The notes below the pieces were generated by a model, which was not told where the DNA came from, did not search any database, and saw nothing but the letters and a program-made list of their open reading frames with translations. From assembly GCA_030830185.1 (NCBI GenBank), contig JAURNN010000040.1:1-17082 (forward strand): 17,082 nt of DNA. Direction: 5' to 3'. The translations under genes and the position numbers were made by a program. The DNA is from Bacillota bacterium. GTDB lineage: Bacteria > Bacillota_I > Bacilli_A > Acholeplasmatales > Acholeplasmataceae. This document shows, one piece after another, positions 1-8,486 of this stretch; the stretch's first letter is position 1; each line of letters begins with the position of its first letter.

Positions 1-2958
1 AAATATTTAGTTTATAACGGGTATCAAAATGTTCATACCGTTGAAAAACCAGGTGATTTTTCTACAAGAGGAAATATCATTGACTTTTACTCGCTTCAAT
101 ACGAGCATCCAGTAAGACTTGATTTTTTTGGTAAGACACTAGAAACAATTAAGTTTTTTGAACTAGATACACAACGGTCTATTGCTAAATTAGATCAAAT
201 TGATATTGTTCCCGTCAATGAGCTTTTTTATACAGATACAATGAAAGAAAAACTTATTGAAAAACTCGAAAAAGACTTAAACAATGACAAGTTATCTGAA
301 AAAGAACATAAAAAGCTTAACAATGATATTGAGTTCATAAAAGAGCGTAAACATCTAGAAAGATTAGATATTTATATACATGCAATGAATCAATTGACAT
401 CAACCATCACAGCATTTAGTGAAGATCATTATATTGTGATGATTGATGTACATAAAATGACACTTAATGAACAACAAAAAGAAAATGAATTTCAAACATA
501 TGAACACGCAATGGGTGGTCAATATTTTTTAAACCTTGTCAAAGAAAAACAACTTGATGAATTATTGAAAATCTCCCACATCAAACTTTACACTCAACAC
601 ACAGAAGACGAAGGCATCTCTCTTCATATAGAAGAAGTCCCCCTTTACCAACAAAACATTCAACTTTTACTACATGACATTAAAACAACAACCAATTTAA
701 AACAAATCATCATTTCACTTCCAACAAAAGCGCTTAAAGAAGTTTTTTTAGACCAAGCAAAAACACTGATTGAAAACTACCCAGTAATATTTACAGATGA
801 TTATATGATTGGATCTTTTTATGATACCAACCAGCAACGATTATATTTAGATGAAACAACCATTTTTAATAAACAAAAAACCATTCGTTCTTCATATCGC
901 TCAGTCATGAATCAAACGTCAAAAATACATAGTACAGATGACTTAAATCTAGGAGACCATGTCGTTCATTATGATTACGGCATTGGCCAATATATTGGAA
1001 TTAAAACCATGGAACTTGGCCTTAAAAAAAGAGATTATCTACACTTAATGTATGCAAATGATGAAGCACTTTATGTTCCAATGGACCAAATGGATCGCGT
1101 TTTAAAGTATAGTCAAAAAGATACATCAACACCTAAGTTATCAAAACTAGGAAGCAAAGTTTGGACACAAACAAAAGCATCAGTTAAACAAAAAATTAAA
1201 GATCTAAGCGATAGACTTATTAATATTTATGCAGAAAGAGAGCACGTCACAAGACAGAAGTTTGAATACGTTGAAGATTTAGAAACAAGTTTTGCCTTAG
1301 ATTTTCCATATGAACCCACCATTGACCAACAAAAAGCAATCATTGAAACGCTTTATGATATGGAAGGTGATAGACCAATGGATCGTCTTATTTGTGGAGA
1401 CGTTGGGTTTGGTAAAACAGAAGTTGCATTAAGGGCAGGATTTAGAGCAGTCACAAACGCGAAACAAGTGATTATTTTAGTACCAACAACTGTACTAGCT
1501 AGACAACACTATCACACATTTAAAGAACGATTCGAAAAATACGGAGCTACTGTTGGAATTTTAAGTCGCTTTGTGACTCAAAAAGATCAAAAGCTATATA
1601 TCGAGAATTTTAAAAAAGGACTACTTGATGTTTTAATAGGAACGCACCGTGTCTTATCAAAAGATATCATTCCTAAAGATTTAGGACTACTTGTTGTTGA
1701 TGAAGAACAACGATTTGGTGTTGAACAAAAAGAAATCATTCGTGAAATAAAAAAATCAGTGGATACATTAACCATGTCTGCAACCCCTATCCCTAGAACA
1801 CTTCAAATGTCACTCATGGGACTAAAAGACATGTCAATGATAGAAACACCTCCCAAAAACAGATATCCTGTTCAAACGTACTTAGTAGAAAGAAATGAAG
1901 CACTTGTAAAAGAAGCGATAGAAAGGGAAATCGCAAGAGGAGGACAAGTATTTTATTTGTTTAATCGTGTTTCAGGGATGACAGGCATGCTTCAAAAACT
2001 AAAAAAACTTGTTCCAAGCGCAAGAATCGCTTATGCTCACGGTAAACTACACCGTGATGAACTAGAAGATGTACTCACTAATTTTATTGAACATGAATAT
2101 GACGTTTTAATCTCAACAACAATCATTGAAACAGGAATAGATATTCCAAATACAAATACACTTATTATTCATGATGCAGATAAACTTGGACTATCGCAAC
2201 TTTATCAAATACGTGGACGCGTTGGTAGAAGTGATCGTATCGCTTATGCATACTTATTTTATGAGCAATACCTAACCATTAACGATGAAGCTAGAAAAAG
2301 ACTTCAAGCGATTCAAGATTTCACGGCCCTTGGAAGTGGGTACAAAATTGCACTACGAGATCTTGCAATCCGTGGTGCAGGAGACATATTAGGCCAAGAA
2401 CAATCAGGATTTATTGATACAGTTGGTTATGAGCTTTATATGAAACTCGTAGAAGAAGCAATGACGGGTAAAAAAGCATTTGATGATTTAGATCCCAAAG
2501 ATAACGAAGCGTATGCAGCAAGACACGTTGATCCTCAATACGCGAATTATGATACGTTAAGAATTGAAATTCATAAACGTATTGCAACACTTCACACGTT
2601 AGAAGATGTAGAAACACTTAAAGAAGAGTTGACAGACCGTTTTGGCCCAATTGATGTTGAATTACGACAATACATGTATGAAAAACTATTTAAAAAATTA
2701 AGTAACAAATTAAAAGTCATACAAGTATCTCAAACACCGACATACATTAAATTTACCTTCCACAAAGATGTAGGTGATAGTTATAACAAGCAGCCATTTA
2801 TGCAAACAGTTAAAAAATTTAGCGCACCATCATCACTAGATTTTGAACGAGGTCATATCGTATTAAAAATGGAGCATTATCAAAAAAATGAGCACTGGCT
2901 TTATCTTGCGTGTCAATTATTTGAGACGCTTTTACCTTATCAAATAGCTGTGTTATAA
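1..2958 (+). CDS. mfd: Transcription-repair coupling factor Mfd, 5' end cut off by the window
   Basis: Mfd is the ATP-dependent DNA translocase that displaces stalled RNA polymerase and recruits UvrA. The reading frame is open from base 1, and the first 80 codons (including PGDFSTRGNIIDFY and DFFGKTLETIKFFE) match the UvrB-like N-terminal domain. The gene therefore begins upstream, and the ATG at 241 is internal. 985 residues are visible; the family is about 1150, so roughly 150-170 are missing. In order: the end of the UvrB-like part, the CarD-like RNA polymerase interaction domain (about bases 940-1180, HVVHYDYGIGQYIGI), and the helicase motors with Walker A GDVGFGKT (1396-1419), DEEQRFG (from 1699), SATPIPRTLQMS, TIIETGIDIPN and QIRGRVGRSDR. 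The C-terminal TRCF domain follows from about 2510. All key motifs are intact. The next gene starts 22 bases after the stop. Confidence 0.97.
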   Translation, partial: KYLVYNGYQNVHTVEKPGDFSTRGNIIDFYSLQYEHPVRLDFFGKTLETIKFFELDTQRSIAKLDQIDIVPVNELFYTDTMKEKLIEKLEKDLNNDKLSEKEHKKLNNDIEFIKERKHLERLDIYIHAMNQLTSTITAFSEDHYIVMIDVHKMTLNEQQKENEFQTYEHAMGGQYFLNLVKEKQLDELLKISHIKLYTQHTEDEGISLHIEEVPLYQQNIQLLLHDIKTTTNLKQIIISLPTKALKEVFLDQAKTLIENYPVIFTDDYMIGSFYDTNQQRLYLDETTIFNKQKTIRSSYRSVMNQTSKIHSTDDLNLGDHVVHYDYGIGQYIGIKTMELGLKKRDYLHLMYANDEALYVPMDQMDRVLKYSQKDTSTPKLSKLGSKVWTQTKASVKQKIKDLSDRLINIYAEREHVTRQKFEYVEDLETSFALDFPYEPTIDQQKAIIETLYDMEGDRPMDRLICGDVGFGKTEVALRAGFRAVTNAKQVIILVPTTVLARQHYHTFKERFEKYGATVGILSRFVTQKDQKLYIENFKKGLLDVLIGTHRVLSKDIIPKDLGLLVVDEEQRFGVEQKEIIREIKKSVDTLTMSATPIPRTLQMSLMGLKDMSMIETPPKNRYPVQTYLVERNEALVKEAIEREIARGGQVFYLFNRVSGMTGMLQKLKKLVPSARIAYAHGKLHRDELEDVLTNFIEHEYDVLISTTIIETGIDIPNTNTLIIHDADKLGLSQLYQIRGRVGRSDRIAYAYLFYEQYLTINDEARKRLQAIQDFTALGSGYKIALRDLAIRGAGDILGQEQSGFIDTVGYELYMKLVEEAMTGKKAFDDLDPKDNEAYAARHVDPQYANYDTLRIEIHKRIATLHTLEDVETLKEELTDRFGPIDVELRQYMYEKLFKKLSNKLKVIQVSQTPTYIKFTFHKDVGDSYNKQPFMQTVKKFSAPSSLDFERGHIVLKMEHYQKNEHWLYLACQLFETLLPYQIAVL

Positions 2959-2959
2959 T
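2931..2959 (+). promoter_or_regulatory. Probable sigma-A promoter for fhs, embedded in the mfd 3' end
   Basis: TTTACC (2931-2936) lies 17 bases from an extended -10, TGTTATAAT (2951-2959). The -10 overlaps the mfd stop codon. Transcription would start near 2966, leaving a leader of about 15 bases with the ribosome site AGGGGG before the fhs ATG. This is a consensus match only. Confidence 0.65.
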
Positions 2960-2980
2960 GAATAAGAAAAAGGGGGAACG

Positions 2981-4576
2981 ATGAAACCTATTAAAGACAT
3001 ATATGATTCGCTTGGAATTGATGACCAATACTTCTTACCATTTGGACAATATAAAGCAAAAATCGATTTAAAAGTCATGAAAAGCCTTGAACATAAAAAA
3101 GATGGAAAACTCATCTTAGTAACAGCCATTAATCCAACCCCTGCAGGTGAAGGAAAAACCACCACATCAATTGGACTTGCTCAAGGGTTGAAATACATTG
3201 GAAAATCTTCTATCTTAGCACTTAGAGAGCCCTCTTTAGGACCTGTTTTTGGGTTAAAAGGCGGTGCTACAGGTGGTGGATTATCTAGCGTGGTGCCTGA
3301 AGAAGATATTAATCTTCATTTTACAGGTGACTTACATGCAATTACAGCAGCCAACAACTTATTATCTGCACTGATTGATAATCATATGTTTCACGGAAAC
3401 CAACTTGATTTAAATGAAGTTACATGGCCACGAGTCATGGATATGAATGATCGTAATCTAAGAAATATTCAAACAAAACAAAGAGAAGATCAATTTATTA
3501 TTACCGCTGCTTCAGAAGTCATGGCTGTATTATCACTCGCTTCTGATATCTTTGATTTAAAAAGAAGATTAGATCGAATTTTAATCGGTTATAATTCTAA
3601 AAATGAACCCGTTTTTGTTTCAGATTTAGGTGCAGCAGATGCAATGGTCTTACTATTAAAAGAAGCGATGAATCCTAATCTTGTTCAAGCTTTAGAAGGT
3701 GTTCCTACACTTGTTCATTGCGGTCCTTTTGCAAACATTGCACACGGATGCAATTCTTTAGTTGCTACAAAAATAGGTCTTAAATTGGCAGATTATGTAG
3801 TCACAGAAGCCGGTTTTGGTGCAGACTTAGGTATGGAAAAGTTTTTACATTTGAAAATGCCTCATTTGAACCATGATGTTGATGCAGTGGTTATTGTTGC
3901 GACACTTAGAGCGCTTAAACTACACGGTGGTTCTACAGAGTACGCACAACCTGATATATATGCTCTTAAAGAAGGAATGAAAAACTTAGAGAAACATATT
4001 GAGAATATCAAAGCATTTAATTTACCATTCGTGATTTCTTTGAATCATTTTGATAATGATCCACTTGAAGAAACGGAATATGTCTTAACATGGGCAAAAA
4101 ACAATACTTTCCCGATTGCTTTATCTAAAGGGTTTAAAGAAGGTGGAAAAGGGATGCAAGATCTTGCAAATGAAGTTGTAAAACTATGCGCAACCCAAAT
4201 ACCATTTAAACCCCTATATCAACCAACGAAAGATATACAATCAAATATAAGTAAGATTGCAACCTTAATTTATGGAGCGAAAGAGGTCACGTTTTCCAAA
4301 TCAGCGTTAAAAGATATAGAGAGATATCAAAAACTAGGGTGGCACCTACCTATTTGTATGGCAAAGACCCCATTATCATTATCTGGTGATGCGACTTTAA
4401 AAGGAAGACCAGAGGGATTTACTATTGAAATATCTAAAATAAGACCCTCTCTTGGTGCCGGTTTTTTAGTCGCTCAAACAAAAGGGATCATGGTAATGCC
4501 CGGATTAAATCAAACACCACGTGCACTTCAATTTAAACTTCAAGATAGTGGTGAAATTATCGAGGTGAATTCATGA
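2981..4576 (+). CDS. fhs: Formate--tetrahydrofolate ligase
   Basis: This cytosolic enzyme makes 10-formyltetrahydrofolate from formate, ATP and tetrahydrofolate, feeding formyl-Met-tRNA and purine synthesis or, in reverse, recovering ATP. The 531 residues are slightly short for the family (about 555). The P-loop TPAGEGKTTTSIGL is at residues 53-66, followed by the family block EPSLGPVFGLKGGATGGG and the conserved end SLGAGFLVAQTKGIMVMPGL. The start is fixed by a strong AGGGGG site 4 bases upstream. Its stop overlaps the folD start (ATGA), so the two are translationally coupled. FolD supplies and consumes the neighbouring one-carbon intermediates. Confidence 0.97.
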   Translation: MKPIKDIYDSLGIDDQYFLPFGQYKAKIDLKVMKSLEHKKDGKLILVTAINPTPAGEGKTTTSIGLAQGLKYIGKSSILALREPSLGPVFGLKGGATGGGLSSVVPEEDINLHFTGDLHAITAANNLLSALIDNHMFHGNQLDLNEVTWPRVMDMNDRNLRNIQTKQREDQFIITAASEVMAVLSLASDIFDLKRRLDRILIGYNSKNEPVFVSDLGAADAMVLLLKEAMNPNLVQALEGVPTLVHCGPFANIAHGCNSLVATKIGLKLADYVVTEAGFGADLGMEKFLHLKMPHLNHDVDAVVIVATLRALKLHGGSTEYAQPDIYALKEGMKNLEKHIENIKAFNLPFVISLNHFDNDPLEETEYVLTWAKNNTFPIALSKGFKEGGKGMQDLANEVVKLCATQIPFKPLYQPTKDIQSNISKIATLIYGAKEVTFSKSALKDIERYQKLGWHLPICMAKTPLSLSGDATLKGRPEGFTIEISKIRPSLGAGFLVAQTKGIMVMPGLNQTPRALQFKLQDSGEIIEVNS

Positions 4577-5424
4577 TCTTAAATGGAAAAGAAACTGCTT
4601 TAAATTTAAATAATGCACTTAAATTAAACATTCAAGAGGATTTAAAAAAATACAGAGCCCCTCACTTAGCCATCATCCTTGTAGGTTCTCATCCAGCAAG
4701 CTTATCGTATATTAAAGGTAAGTTAAAAGCCGCTGAATCTGTAGGAATGAAAGCAACACTTCATCATTTTGAAGATGACGTTCAAACAGAAACGGTTTAT
4801 CAAATGATTCAAGCATTAAATAACGATAAAGATGTTGATGGTATGATTTTACAACTACCATTACCTAAACAATTAGACGAAGCCTATCTAACCCAAGCCA
4901 TTGATGTTTCAAAAGATGCTGACGGTTTTCATGTTCTCAATCAAGGATTATTATACCAAGGGAAACCAGCTGTAAAACCTGCGACCCCTTATGGAATGAC
5001 ACTACTTCTTAAGGCATATAATATTGATGTTTTAGGAAAACACGCCGTCATTGTAGGTAGAAGCAATATCGTTGGATTTCCTATCGCAAGATTACTCATG
5101 GATTTAGGTGCAACCATAACTGTATGTCATTCAAAAACAACAGATTTAAGTTATCATACAAAACAAGCAGACATACTCGTTGTTTCAGTTGGAAAACCGC
5201 ATCTCATCAACAAAAACATGATTAAAAAGGATGCAATTATTTTAGATGTTGGTATAAATAAAGTTGATGAAAAACTTGTTGGTGATGTTGATTATAACGA
5301 TGTTTATGATCATGTGTCAGCAATTACTCCTGTACCCGGTGGTATTGGACCAATGACGATTCATGCACTTCTTTTAAATACGTATCATTTGTATGAAAAA
5401 CATGTTAAAATAAATACGAAATGA
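4573..5424 (+). CDS. folD: Bifunctional methylenetetrahydrofolate dehydrogenase / methenyltetrahydrofolate cyclohydrolase FolD
   Basis: FolD interconverts 5,10-methylene-, 5,10-methenyl- and 10-formyltetrahydrofolate with NADP in the cytosol. It links the Fhs product upstream to the GlyA substrate downstream. Its 283 residues are the normal length. Visible motifs are the catalytic Tyr/Lys stretch SLSYIKGKLKAAESVGM, DGMILQLPLP, the dinucleotide fold HAVIVGRSNIVGFPIA and the C-terminal signature TPVPGGIGPMTIHALL. The ATG overlaps the fhs TGA stop, with GAGGTG as ribosome site inside the fhs end. It uses TGA as stop, which supports the standard bacterial code. Confidence 0.97.
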   Translation: MILNGKETALNLNNALKLNIQEDLKKYRAPHLAIILVGSHPASLSYIKGKLKAAESVGMKATLHHFEDDVQTETVYQMIQALNNDKDVDGMILQLPLPKQLDEAYLTQAIDVSKDADGFHVLNQGLLYQGKPAVKPATPYGMTLLLKAYNIDVLGKHAVIVGRSNIVGFPIARLLMDLGATITVCHSKTTDLSYHTKQADILVVSVGKPHLINKNMIKKDAIILDVGINKVDEKLVGDVDYNDVYDHVSAITPVPGGIGPMTIHALLLNTYHLYEKHVKINTK

Positions 5425-5432
5425 GGTCAAAA

Positions 5433-5963
5433 ATGAATATTTGGCACGACATTAGTGATGAACGCATTCAACCAGAGCAGTTTGTTGCATGCATCGAAAT
5501 TTCAAAAGGATCAAAAAAGAAGTATGAGTTAGATAAAGAAACAGGCATGATTATATTAGATCGTGTATTGTTTACATCTACCCATTATCCAGCAAACTAC
5601 GGATTTATACCAAGAACACTCGCTGAAGATGGTGACCCACTTGATGTACTCGTTTTATGTCAAGAAGATATTGAACCGCTGAGTTTAGTGAACTGCACGC
5701 CAATTGGTGTTATTAAAATGAGAGATTCAGATGAAAATGATGAAAAAATCATTGCGATTGCACAAGGTGATCCATCACTTTCACAATACAAAAACGTCCA
5801 CGAACTCCCTCAACATGTTATTTCAGAAATGGGACATTTTTTTGAAGTTTATAAAGCATTAGAAGGAAAAACCACCTATGTATTAGATATTGATGGTCCT
5901 GATGCTGCTAAAAAAATCATTTCAAAATCGATTAAGACGTATCAACAAACATTTAATAAATAA
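5433..5963 (+). CDS. ppa: Inorganic pyrophosphatase, family I (soluble)
   Basis: It hydrolyses pyrophosphate to phosphate in the cytosol, pulling biosynthetic reactions forward. 176 residues, normal for the family. The metal-binding signature EDGDPLDVL gives Asp66, Asp68 and Asp71, and the second acidic cluster RDSDENDEK gives Asp98, Asp100 and Asp103; THYPANYGFIP is also typical. I chose the ATG at 5433 (protein MNIWHDIS...) over the ATG at 5421 that overlaps the folD end. The GAGG at 5423-5426 is correctly spaced for 5433, and family members begin at this point. It lies 8 bases after folD, in the same run. Confidence 0.95.
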   Translation: MNIWHDISDERIQPEQFVACIEISKGSKKKYELDKETGMIILDRVLFTSTHYPANYGFIPRTLAEDGDPLDVLVLCQEDIEPLSLVNCTPIGVIKMRDSDENDEKIIAIAQGDPSLSQYKNVHELPQHVISEMGHFFEVYKALEGKTTYVLDIDGPDAAKKIISKSIKTYQQTFNK

Positions 5964-5976
5964 AAGGAAAATAAGT

Positions 5977-6696
5977 ATGGGACGCGCATTTGAAGTTAGA
6001 AAAGTAGCCATGGGTAAAACTGCTGCTGTAAAATCAAAATTATATGCTCGCTATGGAAAAGAACTTCTTATGGCAGCCAAATCAGGCATACCAGATCCTG
6101 ATGTTAACATGACACTAAAACAAATCATCGATCGTGCAAAACGCGATCAAATTCCATCAGACGTTATTAAGCGTGCAATTGACAAAGCAAAAGGTGGTAC
6201 AGATGAAAACTATTTATCAATGCGCTACGAGGGATTTGGACCAGAAGGAAGTATGTTTATTGTTGAATGCCTCACTGACAATGTCAACAGAACCATCGCC
6301 GAAGTTAGAAACTGCTTTACTAAAACTGGTGGAAAACTAGGAATAAACGGAAGTGTCGTCTTCCAATTTGAACACCAAGCACTTTTTACGATTAAAGATA
6401 TGTCAGAAGATGACATATTAGAAATTGCAATCGAAAAAGATTTAAATATTAAACATGTCGACGTCGAGGAAGATGGAATTTCTATATACGGTGATGCATC
6501 AGAATATTCAACGATTAAACAAGCGCTAGACGAAAGCAAAGAAAATATCGAATACATCACAGATACAATTCTCTGGATGTCAACCAATGATGTGACACTT
6601 TCTTCAGAGGATGCTAAACAAAATGTAGAAAAACTACTCAATCTGCTTGACCAACTTGATGATGTTCAAGATGTTTATCACAACATTAATGAATAA
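5977..6696 (+). CDS. YebC/PmpR family protein
   Basis: A 239-residue cytosolic member of the YebC family. It starts with the typical MGRAFEVRKVAMGKTAAVK and has the hallmarks RAIDKAKGG, YEGFGPEGSMFIVECLTDN, NRTIAEVRNCF and GSVVFQF. The C-terminal part ends in DDVQDVYHNI, close to Bacillus YeeI-type (YebC2) proteins. The family was long annotated as transcription regulators; more recent work links it to translation, relieving ribosome stalling at proline stretches. The start at 5977 is preferred over an in-frame ATG at 5890 inside ppa because AAAGGAAA sits just upstream and the family start matches. It is the last gene before a terminator. Confidence 0.93.
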   Translation: MGRAFEVRKVAMGKTAAVKSKLYARYGKELLMAAKSGIPDPDVNMTLKQIIDRAKRDQIPSDVIKRAIDKAKGGTDENYLSMRYEGFGPEGSMFIVECLTDNVNRTIAEVRNCFTKTGGKLGINGSVVFQFEHQALFTIKDMSEDDILEIAIEKDLNIKHVDVEEDGISIYGDASEYSTIKQALDESKENIEYITDTILWMSTNDVTLSSEDAKQNVEKLLNLLDQLDDVQDVYHNINE

Positions 6697-6699
6697 ATG

Positions 6700-6725
6700 A
6701 AACCACAATACGTGGTTTTTATTTT
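6700..6725 (+). terminator. Rho-independent terminator after yebC
   Basis: Stem AAACCAC (6700-6706), loop AATAC, stem GTGGTTT (6712-6718), followed by a T-rich tract. It starts 3 bases after the yebC stop and closes the fhs-folD-ppa-yebC run. Confidence 0.8.
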
Positions 6726-6794
6726 AGCTTCATTACAAAATGATTTTCAAAAAAAACGAAAACATGATGCGCTCTTTTTATTTAGATGTTCACA

Positions 6795-6803
6795 TGTTAT
6801 AAT
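6795..6803 (+). promoter_or_regulatory. Extended -10 promoter for glyA
   Basis: TGTTATAAT at 6795-6803 is a perfect extended -10, but the region 17 bases upstream (TTTTTA) is a poor -35. The glyA ATG follows 27 bases later with a GAGGT ribosome site at 6820-6824. I see nothing else convincing in the glyA upstream gap (6726-6794). Confidence 0.55.
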
Positions 6804-6830
6804 TAATATATCCCAAAACGAGGTAGACAA

Positions 6831-8066
6831 ATGAATAAAGACACTTTCATTTTTGACGTGATTCAAGAAGAGAACGAACGTCAAAAAAAACATATCGAGC
6901 TTATCGCATCTGAAAATTACACATCAGCAGCAGTCATGGATGCACAAGGCTCTATTCTGACGAATAAATATGCTGAGGGTTATCCAGGTAACCGCTATTA
7001 TGGTGGTTGTGAAGTCGTTGATAAGATTGAAGAAGAAGCCATTGAACGTTTAAAAACGCTTTTTCAAGCTTCTTTTGCAAACGTACAACCTCACTCTGGA
7101 TCGCAAGCCAATGCAGCTGTTTTTCAAGCGCTATTAAAACCAGGAGATAAAATTTTATCACTATCTTTAAATGAAGGTGGCCACTTAACTCATGGTTATC
7201 CACTTAACTTTTCTGGTAAAGTGTATCAAGGCTTTCATTATTCACTAGACCCTAAAACAGAAACACTAGATTATGAAGACATTTTAAAAATTGCCAAAAT
7301 TGTAAGACCCCAATTAATCATTACTGGATACTCGTCTTATTCAAGAACGATTGATTTTAAAAAATTTAGAGACATTGCAGATGAGGTTGGTGCATACTTA
7401 CACGCCGATATTGCTCATATATCAGGACTTGTTGCTGCAAACTTGCATCCATCACCACTTCCTTACGCACATGTCGTCACTTCTACTACCCACAAAACGT
7501 TACGTGGCCCACGTGGTGGTATCATTATGACAAATATAGAAGATATTGCTAAAAAAGTAGACAAAGCAGTGTTTCCTGGTATGCAAGGTGGACCGCTCAT
7601 GCATGTAATTGCAGGGAAAGCAATTGCTTTCTTGGAGGCTCAACAACCAGTATTTAAAGATTACCAGCAACAAGTTCTAAATAATGCGAAAGCGCTTGTC
7701 CATGCATTTAAGAAACTTGGATACCGAGTAATAAGTGGTGATACAGATAACCATTTACTAGTAATCGACGTTTTCCAAAAATACCAAATCACAGGACTTG
7801 ATGCTCAAAAAACACTTGATTCTATATATATTACAACCAACAAAAATAACATTCCATTTGACACTCAAAAACCAAAATACGGAAGTGGTATACGTATCGG
7901 AACACCAGCCATTACAACACGCGGCATGGTTGAAAAAGATATGGAAAAAATTGCTTTATGGATTGACGAAGCATTAAAACACTATAAAGAGAAAGATGTA
8001 TTAGAAAAATTAAGAAATGAGATTAGTCTTTTTACTAGTCAATTTCCACTCATTAAAGGAGCGTAG
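6831..8066 (+). CDS. glyA: Serine hydroxymethyltransferase
   Basis: This PLP enzyme converts serine and tetrahydrofolate to glycine and 5,10-methylene-tetrahydrofolate, the main entry of one-carbon units used by FolD and thymidylate synthesis. 411 residues, normal length. The PLP lysine is Lys222 in TSTTHKTLRGPRGG; HADIAHISGL, NVQPHSGSQAN and the N-terminal IELIASEN are all present. It has its own promoter and the ribosome site GAGGT. The stop is TAG, and the reading frame stays open for 48 more codons after it, which is discussed with the fragment downstream. Confidence 0.97.
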   Translation: MNKDTFIFDVIQEENERQKKHIELIASENYTSAAVMDAQGSILTNKYAEGYPGNRYYGGCEVVDKIEEEAIERLKTLFQASFANVQPHSGSQANAAVFQALLKPGDKILSLSLNEGGHLTHGYPLNFSGKVYQGFHYSLDPKTETLDYEDILKIAKIVRPQLIITGYSSYSRTIDFKKFRDIADEVGAYLHADIAHISGLVAANLHPSPLPYAHVVTSTTHKTLRGPRGGIIMTNIEDIAKKVDKAVFPGMQGGPLMHVIAGKAIAFLEAQQPVFKDYQQQVLNNAKALVHAFKKLGYRVISGDTDNHLLVIDVFQKYQITGLDAQKTLDSIYITTNKNNIPFDTQKPKYGSGIRIGTPAITTRGMVEKDMEKIALWIDEALKHYKEKDVLEKLRNEISLFTSQFPLIKGA

Positions 8067-8084
8067 CGTGACCTCAAAAACCAG

Positions 8085-8213
8085 ATGAATACCCGATGGC
8101 AAAAACAACTAAAAAAATTACCAATTATTCCTTATGTTGATGCACCATACTTATATTATCCAATCACTAACCAACGTTGTCCTGAAGGAGAAACGTGTGT
8201 CATTGGTGGATAA
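8085..8213 (+). CDS. Small unrecognised reading frame (42 codons), possibly debris
   Basis: The frame encodes a 42-residue peptide ending in ITNQRCPEGETCVIGG. I do not recognise it. There is no ribosome site at the usual distance: the nearest AAAGGAG is about 24 bases upstream, inside glyA. It instead fits a GTG at 8068 whose frame stops after six codons. The frame is in phase with glyA upstream and with the RnfA-like fragment downstream, separated by the TAG at 8064 and the TAA at 8211. Most likely this is remnant sequence, although a small cysteine-containing peptide cannot be excluded. Confidence 0.25.
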   Translation: MNTRWQKQLKKLPIIPYVDAPYLYYPITNQRCPEGETCVIGG

Positions 8214-8222
8214 TTTGTAAAA

Positions 8223-8477
8223 GTGGGCAAAGTGATCGCTTTTACTGTAGTCGAATCCTTAGGATATTGTTATATCGCCACCTCATTTACATCAATACGT
8301 ATGTGTTTAGAATCTTATCAAGTGCCTAAAGCATTTAAAGAATTACCAATCGTCCTTATTGCTTCAGGACTTATGTCTTTTGCTTTTTTAGGATTAGTCG
8401 GTGTTGTATACTTAAAAAGTAAAATCAACGATAAAAAAACCACTGAAAGTAATTTGCTTTCGGTGGTTTTTATTTAG
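8223..8477 (+). pseudogene. rnfA: C-terminal fragment resembling Rnf complex subunit A (RnfA)
   Basis: The stretch SIRMCLESYQVPKAFKELPI followed by VLIASGLMSFAFLGLVGV matches the conserved end of RnfA, whose usual pattern is IRERL...VPKAFRGLPIALITAGLMxLAFMGFSG. RnfA is an intramembrane subunit, about 190 residues, of the Rnf ferredoxin:NAD oxidoreductase. Only about the last 60 residues are recognisable here. The N-terminal two thirds, with the paired cysteines for the membrane iron-sulfur cluster, are missing or unrecognisable. The GTG at 8223 has no ribosome site and the frame runs on into the terminator hairpin, both signs of a broken gene. No other rnf gene is in the window. The RnfA match is from memory of the family pattern, not an alignment. 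Confidence 0.6.
8436..8475. terminator. Bidirectional terminator between the RnfA-like fragment and the heme lipoprotein
   Basis: A long stem (8436-8449 with 8457-8470), loop of about 7 bases, includes AAACCACTGAAAG and CTTTCGGTGGTTT with one G-T pair. It has a T tract on the plus side and an A tract that becomes T on the minus side, so it can end transcription from both directions. It serves the minus-strand lipoprotein gene that stops at 8487. Confidence 0.8.
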
Positions 8478-8486
8478 GTTAAACAA

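Noticed and set aside
241..2958. Mfd starting at the ATG at 241
   Set aside because: The same frame is open to base 1 and encodes recognisable UvrB-like Mfd sequence, so 241 is internal and the gene is cut by the window edge.
5890..5976. Longer YebC start inside ppa
   Set aside because: The family begins at MGRAFEVRK and AAAGGAAA is spaced for the ATG at 5977.
6225..6641. Antisense 138-codon frame opposite yebC, and similar shadow frames opposite mfd, glyA and eetA
   Set aside because: They mirror highly conserved genes, are Ser-rich in the way of antisense shadows, and have no ribosome sites or family motifs.
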